From: Mesorhizobium amorphae
Lineage (GTDB): Bacteria > Pseudomonadota > Alphaproteobacteria > Rhizobiales > Rhizobiaceae
Direction of reading: 5' to 3'
Assembly (NCBI RefSeq): GCF_014843845.1
Contig: NZ_JHQS01000128.1
Span: forward strand, 31,760-95,759
DNA length: 64,000 nt
Shown: piece after piece, positions 25,173 through 32,975 of the stretch
Layout of the letters: each line of letters opens with the position of its first letter
Numbering within the stretch: position 1 is the stretch's first letter
The notes under the pieces: model-generated
What the model saw: the letters and a program-made list of their open reading frames with translations, nothing else
Told to the model about the DNA's origin: nothing
The model's database searches: none
Program-made: the position numbers and the translations under genes

Positions 25173-27479
25173 ATGACCGTCGTCACACCGAAATTCGGCA
25201 TGGGCGCGTCCGTGTTGCGGCGCGAGGACCAGGCTTTCATCAAGGGCGAGGGGCGTTACACCGACGACATCAGCCCTGCCGGCTTGCTGCACGGCTATGT
25301 GCTGCGCTCGCCGGTCGCCAAGGCGAGCTTCACCATCGCCTCGACCGAAGCGGCAAGGGCCGCGCCTGGCGTCCATCTGGTGCTGACCGGTGCCGATCTC
25401 ACCCATCTCGGCAAGCTGAAGTCCGGCGTCATGCAGCGGCAGCCCGACGGCACCAAGGCGCCGACCCGCGACATCCCGATCCTGTGCAGCGACAGGGTCA
25501 ATTATGTCGGCGATGCCGTCGCCTTCGTCGTTGCCGACAGCCGCGCGCTGGCGCAGGACGCGGCCGAGATGATCGAGGTCGACTACGACAGCGAGGATGC
25601 CGCCTCCGGCACCGCCACCGCGTTGGATGAAGGCACGCCGCTGGTCTGGCCGGAACTCGGCTCCAACCGCGCCTTCACCTACCATATCGGCGACAAGGCC
25701 CGGACTGCGGCTGCCTTTGCCAAGGCCGCGCACGTCACCCGCATCGAGTTCGTCAACAACCGGTTGGTCTGCAACTACATGGAGCCGCGCTCGGCGATCG
25801 GCGAATGGAATGTGGACGAGAACCGCTTCGTGCTGACCACGGGGTCTCAGGGCGTGCATTCGATGCAGTACATCATCGCCGACCTGTTCAAGATCAAGAA
25901 GAGTGAGCTGCGCGTCATCACGCCGGATGTCGGCGGCGGCTTCGGGCCGAAGAGTTTCGTCTATCGTGAATATCCGCTGGTGCTGGAGGCGGCCAAGCGG
26001 CTGGGGCGCCCGGTCAAATGGGCGGGCGACCGCACCGAGCACTTCCTCACCGACGCGCAAGGCCGCGACAATGTCGTCAAAGCCGAAATGGCCCTCGACA
26101 AGGACGGCCGCTTCCTCGGCATGAAGGTCGACTTATTGGCCAATATGGGCGCCTATGTCTCGCAATACGGCCCGTTCATCCCCTATGTCGGCGTCACCAT
26201 GTCGACCGGCGTCTACGATATCGGGGCGCTCGACGTGTCGGTGACCGGCCTCTACACCAACACCTGCCCGGTCGACGCCTATCGCGGCGCCGGCCGCCCG
26301 GAGGCGGCTCTGCTGCTGGAGAAGCTCGTCGACGCCTGCGCCCACGACCTCGGCCTGCCGGTCGAGGAGATACGGCGGAAGAATTTCATCCGCCCCGAGC
26401 AATTCCCCTACCGCACGCAGACCGACCGCCTCTACGACACCGGCGAATTCGCCGGCCACATGGACCGCGCCATCGAGCAGGCCGAGTGGAAGGCGTTCCC
26501 GAAGCGGCTCGAACAGTCGAAGGCAGCCGGAAAGATCCGCGGTATCGGCATGGCGACCTATATCGAGGCCTGTGCCTTTCCGGGCTCGGAGCCGGCCTTT
26601 GTCGAGCTGAACGGCGATGGTACCGTGACGCTTAAGATCGGCACCCAGACCAACGGTCAGGGCCACGCCACCGCCTATGCGCAGTTCCTGTCGGAAAAGC
26701 TCAATCTGCCGATCGAAAAAATCCATGTCCGGCAGGGCGACACCGACGAGTTGAAGGACGGCGGCGGCACTGGCGGCTCGCGCTCCATTCCCCTTGGCGG
26801 CGTATCGGCGTCACGCGCCGGCGAGGACCTCGCCAACAAGATCAAGCGCATCGCCGCCGACGAACTGGAAGCCTCGGCCGGCGACATCGAACTCTCCGAT
26901 GGCGTCGCCCGCATCGTCGGCACCGACCGCACGATCGATTTTTCCAGCATCGCCAAGGCGGCCAAGACGCCGGACGATCTCAAAGGTTTCGGCGAATTCG
27001 TCCAGGATGAATGCACGTATCCGAATGGCACCCATATCTGCGAGGTCGAGATCGATCCCGACACCGGCACGACGGACATCGTGCGCTACACCATCGTCGA
27101 CGATTTCGGCGTCACGGTGAACCCGATCCTGCTTGCTGGCCAGGTGCATGGCGGCGTCGTCCAGGGCATAGGCCAGGCGCTGACCGAAGACACCGTGTAT
27201 GGCGAGGATGGCCAGCTTCTGACGGCGAGCTTCATGGATTATGCCATGCCGCGCGCCGACAATTTCCCGTTCTTCCATTTCGAGACCCGCAACGTGCCTT
27301 CGACCACCAACGCACTGGGCATCAAGGGCGCCGGCGAGGCCGGCACGATCGGCGCGACACCGGCCGCGCTCAACGCGGTGACCGACGCGCTCTGGCGCGC
27401 CCACGGCATCAGGCATATCGAGATGCCGGCAACGCCGGCGCGCATCTGGGCGGCGATCCAGGAAGCATCGCCGGCGTGA
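25173..27479 (+). CDS. molybdenum hydroxylase large subunit, CoxL form II type
   Basis: Start ATG 25173 (GCGAGGCATTC before it) gives 768 residues. The N-terminal aldehyde-oxidase a/b-hammerhead domain is seen in GEGRYTDDISPAGLLHGYVLRSP, and the molybdopterin-binding part in PDVGGGFGPKSFVYRE, TQTNGQGHATAYAQFL and ALGIKGAGEAGTIGATPAAL. The active-site loop reads AYRGAGR near residue 369, the form II signature; true CO dehydrogenases carry AYXCSFR. The substrate is therefore probably an aldehyde or N-heterocycle. The usual FAD (medium) and 2Fe-2S (small) subunit genes are not beside it. The downstream transporter gene overlaps its stop (GTGA). Confidence 0.9.
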   Translation: MTVVTPKFGMGASVLRREDQAFIKGEGRYTDDISPAGLLHGYVLRSPVAKASFTIASTEAARAAPGVHLVLTGADLTHLGKLKSGVMQRQPDGTKAPTRDIPILCSDRVNYVGDAVAFVVADSRALAQDAAEMIEVDYDSEDAASGTATALDEGTPLVWPELGSNRAFTYHIGDKARTAAAFAKAAHVTRIEFVNNRLVCNYMEPRSAIGEWNVDENRFVLTTGSQGVHSMQYIIADLFKIKKSELRVITPDVGGGFGPKSFVYREYPLVLEAAKRLGRPVKWAGDRTEHFLTDAQGRDNVVKAEMALDKDGRFLGMKVDLLANMGAYVSQYGPFIPYVGVTMSTGVYDIGALDVSVTGLYTNTCPVDAYRGAGRPEAALLLEKLVDACAHDLGLPVEEIRRKNFIRPEQFPYRTQTDRLYDTGEFAGHMDRAIEQAEWKAFPKRLEQSKAAGKIRGIGMATYIEACAFPGSEPAFVELNGDGTVTLKIGTQTNGQGHATAYAQFLSEKLNLPIEKIHVRQGDTDELKDGGGTGGSRSIPLGGVSASRAGEDLANKIKRIAADELEASAGDIELSDGVARIVGTDRTIDFSSIAKAAKTPDDLKGFGEFVQDECTYPNGTHICEVEIDPDTGTTDIVRYTIVDDFGVTVNPILLAGQVHGGVVQGIGQALTEDTVYGEDGQLLTASFMDYAMPRADNFPFFHFETRNVPSTTNALGIKGAGEAGTIGATPAALNAVTDALWRAHGIRHIEMPATPARIWAAIQEASPA

Positions 27480-28453
27480 CGGCGGAGAAGAAGGCCGAGC
27501 CGAAGGTTGGCGGCGATCATGCCGTCGGCCACAGCACATTGCGGGGCATCGCGCTCAAGATCGTTTCGGTGGCGGTCTTCGTCGGCATGTCGACCTGCAT
27601 CAAGGCGGCAGGCACGGTGCCGGCAGGGCAGATCGTCTTCTTCCGCTCCTTCTTCGCCATCTTTCCGATCATTGCCTTCCTCGCCTTCAGGGGAAAGCTC
27701 GGCACCGCGTTCACGACCAAACGGCCGTTCAACCACGTCGCGCGCGGTGTCGTCGGCGTCGGTGCCATGGGGCTCGGCTTCTTCGCGCTGACCAGACTGC
27801 CGCTGCCAGAGGCGATCACGCTCAACTATGCCCAGCCGTTGCTGGTGGTGGTGTTCTCCTCGATCTTCCTCGGCGAGGCGATCCGCGTCTATCGCTGGAG
27901 TGCTGTCGCGGTCGGCCTTGTCGGCGTGCTGATCATCTCCTGGCCGGAACTGACGCTGCTGCGTTCGGGCGCCGCGCTTGGCGACCAGGAGGTGCTCGGC
28001 GTGATTGCCGCGCTGATTGCCGCCGCGATCTCGGCCGTCGCCATGCTTCTGGTGCGCAACCTCGTCCAGACCGAGAAGACTGCGACCATCGTGCTCTGGT
28101 TCTCTTCGACGGCGAGCGTCATGTCGCTGTTGTCGCTGCCGTTCGGCTGGCAGGCGTTGACGCCGGGCCAGACGGCGCTGCTGGTCGCGGCCGGGTTCTG
28201 CGGCGGGCTCGGCCAGATTCTGATGACGGCGGCCTACCGCCATGCCGAGGCCTCGGTCGTGGCGCCGTTCGAATACACCTCGATGATCCTCGGCGTCGTC
28301 GTCGGCTACCTGGTGTTCGGCGACGTGGCGTCACTCAACATGCTGGCCGGCGGCGCGATCGTCGTAGCCGCCGGCATCTTCATCATCTGGCGCGAGCGGC
28401 AGTTGGGGCTTGAGCGCACACGCACCCGAAAGGCTACGCCGCCGCAGGGCTGA
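27476..28453 (+). CDS. EamA/DMT-family membrane transporter
   Basis: The start is GTG 27476, overlapping the preceding stop as GTGA with AGGAAGC upstream; 325 residues. About ten hydrophobic helices form two EamA repeats, for example SVAVFVGMSTCIKAA / IVFFRSFFAIFPIIAFLAF / LNYAQPLLVVVFSSIFLGE in the first and LLVAAGFCGGLGQILMTAAY / FEYTSMILGVVVGYLVFGD in the second. Such carriers export or import small metabolites by proton exchange. Coupling to the molybdenum hydroxylase gene suggests its cargo may be that enzyme's substrate or product. The specificity cannot be read from sequence. Confidence 0.88.
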   Translation: MTAEKKAEPKVGGDHAVGHSTLRGIALKIVSVAVFVGMSTCIKAAGTVPAGQIVFFRSFFAIFPIIAFLAFRGKLGTAFTTKRPFNHVARGVVGVGAMGLGFFALTRLPLPEAITLNYAQPLLVVVFSSIFLGEAIRVYRWSAVAVGLVGVLIISWPELTLLRSGAALGDQEVLGVIAALIAAAISAVAMLLVRNLVQTEKTATIVLWFSSTASVMSLLSLPFGWQALTPGQTALLVAAGFCGGLGQILMTAAYRHAEASVVAPFEYTSMILGVVVGYLVFGDVASLNMLAGGAIVVAAGIFIIWRERQLGLERTRTRKATPPQG

Positions 28454-28495
28454 CTTCGTTCTGTCGAGTTCCTTCAAACCTCGCGACCTTTCCCG

Positions 28496-29311
28496 TTACG
28501 ACACCTTCGCCGCCTGTTCCTTCGCCATCCGCACCAGCACCGTTCTCGTCGGCTCGTCGGCCGGGAAAAAGGACTCGATCGCCAGTTCCGACAGCGTCAC
28601 ATCGAGCGGCGTGCCGAAGACGGTGATGGTGCTGATGAAGGACAGCACCTGGTCGCCATGCGCGAGCCTCAGCGGATGGACGATACCATCAGGCTCGACC
28701 GGAACGGGACGACCGCCCTTGAGGCCGGACGGATAGGACCGCAGTTCACGCTCCAGCTCGATCAGCACCGGATCGCCGCTGGCATCGTTCTGGTGCTTCA
28801 GCCGCTCCAGCAGATGCGCCCGCCATTCCGCCAAATTGACGATGCGCGGCGCGACGCCGCCCGGATGCAGGCTAAGCCGCAGCACATTGACCGGCGGTTT
28901 GAGCAAGGACGCTTCGCTGATATCCGCCAGCAGCGGGCCGACGGCGGCATTCGCCGAAACCAGGTTCCAGTGCCGGTCCACCGCCAGAGCAGGGAATGGC
29001 TCGTGCCCCCTGAGCACGGTTTCGACCGCAGCCATCGCCGGCGCCAGCGTCGTGTCGGTGAGCGACCGCTCGCTGAAGCTTGGCGCAAATCCCGCCGCCA
29101 GCAAAAGCTGGTTGCGTTGCCGCAGCGGGATCGACAGCTGTTCGGCTAGATGCAGCACCATGTCGCGCGAGGGCGCCGCGCGACCACTCTCGACGAAGCT
29201 TAGGTGCCGTTGCGAGATCTCGGCCTCCATGGCGAGGTCGAGCTGGCTCATGCGCCTGCGCGTGCGCCATTCGCGGATCAGGCTGCCGGCGGAACTCTGG
29301 GCTGTTGTCAT
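28496..29311 (-). CDS. XRE-type regulator with MmyB-like ligand-binding domain
   Basis: The 271-residue protein has an N-terminal helix-turn-helix (REWRTRRRMSQLDLAMEAEI then RHLSFVESGRAAPS), followed by the MmyB-like domain: FPALAVDRHWNLVSANAAVG, LRLSLHPGGVAPRIVNLAEW and SFISTITVFGTPLDVTLSEL. That domain is PAS-like and binds small lipophilic ligands in relatives. It likely regulates itself or the divergent gene at 29498. The hydrophobic pocket signature W-N-L-V-S-A-N-A is intact. It ends 42 bases from the convergent DMT transporter gene. Confidence 0.88.
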   Translation of the reverse strand: MTTAQSSAGSLIREWRTRRRMSQLDLAMEAEISQRHLSFVESGRAAPSRDMVLHLAEQLSIPLRQRNQLLLAAGFAPSFSERSLTDTTLAPAMAAVETVLRGHEPFPALAVDRHWNLVSANAAVGPLLADISEASLLKPPVNVLRLSLHPGGVAPRIVNLAEWRAHLLERLKHQNDASGDPVLIELERELRSYPSGLKGGRPVPVEPDGIVHPLRLAHGDQVLSFISTITVFGTPLDVTLSELAIESFFPADEPTRTVLVRMAKEQAAKVS

Positions 29312-29497
29312 GGGGCATGGTTAGGCCGGCAGCGGACGCATTTCAATTACCTACGGAGTAGTCGGCGTTCGTGCCAAAGCTGAACATCGGCTACATCACC
29401 GCAACGCATCTTCAACCATCGCGCGAAGTTTTGACGCTCGTTCGCGATTGAGAAGCCACGGACGGACTATCTTACTCACCGGGTTCGACTAAGCGAG

Positions 29498-31177
29498 GTG
29501 GACGCATGGGATCTCATGCTTAAGGGCTACATAGTCACTATGGTTATCGTCGCCGCGGTCGCGTTGTTGATGACCGTCAAGGATTTGGCGACGCTTTTGC
29601 TCTTTGTGACGCTTGGCCTTGGCATTCCGTTGCTTTTTGCCTCGACACTGCTGGTCTACATGGCTTGCCTTTTGCCCCTGGTGCTGGCGATCCCCAATCG
29701 AAGGATGGTGCTGATCTGCCTGCCGCTTTCGCTGGCGCTTGCGGCTGCCTGGATGTTTGTTCCTAACTGGCAATCGATGCGGCAGGCAAAGGCAGCCGCG
29801 GCCGAATTGGCTGCTGGCGATATTCAACCTTCTCAACCGATGACGGCCAGAACGTTAGAACTGCTGCGTCCTGAATCGTTTACCTACGGCCTGGGTGGCT
29901 ATCTCCTGCCAAATGAACCGTGTTCGGCCTTCTGTCGCAAACTTCTACTGGGCGGCGAGGCGGACTGGGTCCGCATTGTCATGGCCGGTGGGGGCACGAC
30001 GCTTTATGCGGCAGCGGCCGGCGCGGCATGCGCCGTGCCCGGCGACCCAACCACGAACGATGAAAAATGTATCCTGTTCCGAGAGGACCGCGGAGAGCCG
30101 GCCGGGCTCGTTGTGGAAATCAGTGAACAAAACTCGAGACCGATGCTTGGCGCGGCAAACGCACGGATCGTGACGATGCAGCGCCGGGAGAGCGACGGGC
30201 TGCAGGAAGTCCTACGGCACACAGAAACCACCTTCAACGTGATAAGGCAGGGGTCGCTGTTAGTGCCACGGTTCTCCGGCTTAAGTAGCAGCGGTGTGGA
30301 GTTCTGGAAAAGCTCTAAGTCGTTCAACAAAACGGACTTCGAAGCATTGCTTCGCGCGGTGGGTTACAAGATGCCGGAGGTCGGAGGCTTGAAGCCCGCC
30401 GGAAAAGCCAACCGGCCCTGGGAAGAACAGCCCAGCGCCGAGCAGACGCGCGCCGTGCTCTCGCTTTTGGATATTTCGGGCGACACCTCTTTCAATCGGG
30501 ACCAGAACAGCGCGATCGACAATTGGATGATGCATGCCCGAGGGTACAAAGAGTGGCCAACGGACCGCATCGAATTCCTGCGTAGGATCACGCGTGACAG
30601 GCGCGTTACGTTCGTCCCAAGTTTCGATCAGCTGCTTTCACGCAATCCGACGGTCGCTGCCGCCCTTATGTCCGATGTCCTGGACCGTGCCGATGCGAAC
30701 GGCAATGACGGAGATTCTAACCCTGGTTATGAAGGTGTCCTGGCCATGCAAAGGATCGACCCGGCGGTCCTGACCCCTTATGCGCCGCGTATTCTTGCCT
30801 TGATCGACAGAGGCGGAAGCATAAAGCAGGTCACGCTCTATTCGGTTGGCCGGATCGGCGTCGATCCCGCACCCTATCTTAGCCCTATGCGCCGGGAGTA
30901 TGGGGCGATCGAAGGCTGGAAGGTGCGTGCTGCGTGTCTGTCCGAGGCCAAGTGGGGACCGTCGCTCATCCCTCTGTTGCGCGAGCTGGCCACCAGCGTG
31001 GACTTGGCCAGGCCACGCTCCGACATAGAATCCGTGCTAAAAGCACTGCTTCGCCACGGCGACCGCGCCTTTGTCGAGCGGGTGATCGCTCGCAGTGGCT
31101 GGTCGGACGCGGATCGAGCCTACCAGCGCCTGATAGACGAGTGGAATCGTAAGGGCTCGAGCGAACAATTCTGCTAA
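29498..31177 (+). CDS. membrane protein of unknown function with helical C-terminal region
   Basis: The 559-residue frame starts at GTG 29498; ATG 29516 is an alternative and neither ribosome site is strong. Four closely packed hydrophobic segments span residues about 9-90 (GYIVTMVIVAAVALLMTV, LATLLLFVTLGLGIPLLFAS, ending LALAAAWMFVPNW). The rest is soluble, with a Cys-containing middle (LPNEPCSAFCRKLL, AACAVPGDP, EKCILF) and a C-terminal part with repeating helices like HEAT repeats (YAPRILALIDRGGSIKQVTL, LSPMRREYGAIEGWKVRAAC). I do not recognise a family. Codon use looks less GC-rich than in its neighbours, which may mean later acquisition. Confidence 0.75.
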   Translation: MDAWDLMLKGYIVTMVIVAAVALLMTVKDLATLLLFVTLGLGIPLLFASTLLVYMACLLPLVLAIPNRRMVLICLPLSLALAAAWMFVPNWQSMRQAKAAAAELAAGDIQPSQPMTARTLELLRPESFTYGLGGYLLPNEPCSAFCRKLLLGGEADWVRIVMAGGGTTLYAAAAGAACAVPGDPTTNDEKCILFREDRGEPAGLVVEISEQNSRPMLGAANARIVTMQRRESDGLQEVLRHTETTFNVIRQGSLLVPRFSGLSSSGVEFWKSSKSFNKTDFEALLRAVGYKMPEVGGLKPAGKANRPWEEQPSAEQTRAVLSLLDISGDTSFNRDQNSAIDNWMMHARGYKEWPTDRIEFLRRITRDRRVTFVPSFDQLLSRNPTVAAALMSDVLDRADANGNDGDSNPGYEGVLAMQRIDPAVLTPYAPRILALIDRGGSIKQVTLYSVGRIGVDPAPYLSPMRREYGAIEGWKVRAACLSEAKWGPSLIPLLRELATSVDLARPRSDIESVLKALLRHGDRAFVERVIARSGWSDADRAYQRLIDEWNRKGSSEQFC

Positions 31178-31182
31178 ACGGA

Positions 31183-32064
31183 TCACCCGAGCGCCCGCAG
31201 CTTCGCCTTCACCTCGAGAAAATCCCGCCAGGCCAGCTTCTTGTGCGCCGGCGTTCTGAGCAGATAGGCCGGGTGCAGGGTCGGCATGGCCGGAATGGCG
31301 ATGCCCGACGCGGTGGTATGGACGCGCCAGTTGCCGCGCAGCCGCAGGATACCTTCGGTGGTGTTGAGCAAGGTCTTGGCCGAGGGGCCGCCGAGATTGA
31401 CCAGCACCTTGGGATTGACCAGCTCGATCTGCCTTTCGATGAACGGGCGGCAGATTTCGGTCTCGTGCGGGGTCGGCGTGCGGTTGCCCGGCGGCCGCCA
31501 CGGGATGACATTGGCGATATAGGCCGATGTCCGGTCGAGGCCGATCGCCGCCAGCATGCGGTCGAGCAGCCGGCCGGAGCGGCCGACAAAGGGCAGGCCT
31601 TCGAGGTCCTCGTCCCGGCCCGGCGCCTCGCCGACCAACATCAGGTCCGCGTTCGGGTTGCCGTCCGCGAACACCAGGTTCTTGGCGGTGAATTTGAGGT
31701 TGCAGCCGTCGAAGGCCGCCATGTACTGGCGCAGCTCCTCCAAGGTTGACGCCGTCGCCGCCAGTTGCCGTGCAAGTGCGGCCTGCGCCTCGTCCGGTAC
31801 CGTCGCTGCGCCAGCAGGCGCGCGCGCGGGTGGCGCGTCCGGCAACCGGCTCATGTCGGGCCGTGACGGCGCTGATGGTGGTTGCTGTTGAACGCTTTCG
31901 CGCGCGGGCGTCGCTGCCATCGGCGCGCGCTCCGCCGGTTTCGGCGCCGCCTCGGCAAACCGGTTCACCGGCGCGTCCTCGAGCGCGTCGTCGACGCCGG
32001 CACTGGCATAGAAGGCGAGCAGGTCGGCGAGGTCGGATCGGTTGATGGGGGAGGCGGCAGTCAT
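31183..32064 (-). CDS. uracil-DNA glycosylase, family 4-like
   Basis: The 293-residue enzyme removes uracil from DNA. Residues 1-95 form an Ala/Pro-rich extension; the catalytic domain follows with VGEAPGRDEDLEGLPFVGRS, the region NVIPWRPPGNRTPTP, and the C-terminal motif LHPAYLLRTP. Typical family 4 enzymes bind a 4Fe-4S cluster through four Cys. Aligning by spacing, here only C121 (GCNLK) and C205 (EICRPF) remain; the other two positions are F118 and W189. The cluster is therefore probably absent. Alphaproteobacterial relatives share the overall form. It ends five bases from the convergent membrane protein gene. Confidence 0.87.
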   Translation of the reverse strand: MTAASPINRSDLADLLAFYASAGVDDALEDAPVNRFAEAAPKPAERAPMAATPARESVQQQPPSAPSRPDMSRLPDAPPARAPAGAATVPDEAQAALARQLAATASTLEELRQYMAAFDGCNLKFTAKNLVFADGNPNADLMLVGEAPGRDEDLEGLPFVGRSGRLLDRMLAAIGLDRTSAYIANVIPWRPPGNRTPTPHETEICRPFIERQIELVNPKVLVNLGGPSAKTLLNTTEGILRLRGNWRVHTTASGIAIPAMPTLHPAYLLRTPAHKKLAWRDFLEVKAKLRALG

Positions 32065-32133
32065 GCCGCCACCATCGTTCGCGCGGCATGAATTTGCAAG
32101 GTTGGACCGTGCGTTGAACTATGGCGGCATACT

Positions 32134-32778
32134 TCATCCGGTTGGTATGCGTGGATCTTGCACCATATAAAACGTCCAGCGCGGCGTGTAGTCGGTGATC
32201 AGGAATTCGAAGCGGCCCGTCATCAGCGGATCGATCTTGCCGTTCTTGAACAGCAGCCGGTCATAGGGTTCGAAGTCGCGGTCGAAATCGGCAAAACTGC
32301 TCGATATGATGTTGTAGGGCGTCTTGTTGCGCTGGTCGAACGACAGGCCGTCGCCGAATACGCTCGGCTGGTTGAGGATCTCTTGCAGCTCGAACTGGAA
32401 CTCGACCCAAGCCTGGCCGCTGTTGTTGAGCACTTCGATGCGCATGTACATGATGCCGTTGGCGACATCGCCGGCCCTGCCGAACGCCTCGATCGGTTTG
32501 GTGGTACGGATGGTCAGCGTCACCGGCGTCGCCGAATTCAGCTCTTCGGTGATGACGATCGGATCGTCCTTGGTGCCGATGCCCGAAATGCCGGTGATGT
32601 GGAAGCCGCCGAGTTCGTCGGAAAAGGAATAGGCGCCGGTCGCCCAGACCTTCAGCTGCTCGCTATGGGCCTCGGTGGCAACCAGCGGCGAAAGGAGCAG
32701 AAGAGCCACGCGGCAGGCCTGGCCGGGCATGGAGAAGAAGCGCGTCAATGAAAAGCCGGATGGCTCAGGCGGGCGCAT
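32134..32778 (-). CDS. exported protein of unknown function
   Basis: The 214-residue product has a signal peptide (GQACRVALLLLSPLVATEAHS, mature from about residue 40). The start is uncertain: Met1 and Met17 are both possible. The mature part looks like an all-beta domain (LKVWATGAYSFSDELGGFHI, DPIVITEELNSATPVTLTIR, IMYMRIEVLNNSGQAWVEFQ) and ends in FEFLITDYTPRWTFYMVQDP. No catalytic motif or known family is apparent to me. It diverges from the ETF-QO gene, leaving 197 bases for two promoters. Confidence 0.72.
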   Translation of the reverse strand: MRPPEPSGFSLTRFFSMPGQACRVALLLLSPLVATEAHSEQLKVWATGAYSFSDELGGFHITGISGIGTKDDPIVITEELNSATPVTLTIRTTKPIEAFGRAGDVANGIMYMRIEVLNNSGQAWVEFQFELQEILNQPSVFGDGLSFDQRNKTPYNIISSSFADFDRDFEPYDRLLFKNGKIDPLMTGRFEFLITDYTPRWTFYMVQDPRIPTG

Positions 32779-32975
32779 GCGGCGAAGTATGGCCGATAAG
32801 CAAGCCGCCGAACAATTGAAAAAGCTGCAGCCGGATGTTTCTACCCATCAGCCGCGACTTTTTGTCGAAATCGGTATTGTCACGCCAGCGCCGGTTTCCC
32901 GTCGCGTATTGATGCGCTATGCAGCGGATAAGCCAGCAAGATACCCGGATGGGATAAGCCAGTGCGGAGGGGTTG

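Noticed and set aside
25173..27479. Carbon monoxide dehydrogenase (form I CoxL)
   Set aside because: The active-site loop is AYRGAGR, not the AYXCSFR of form I, and the other cox genes are absent.
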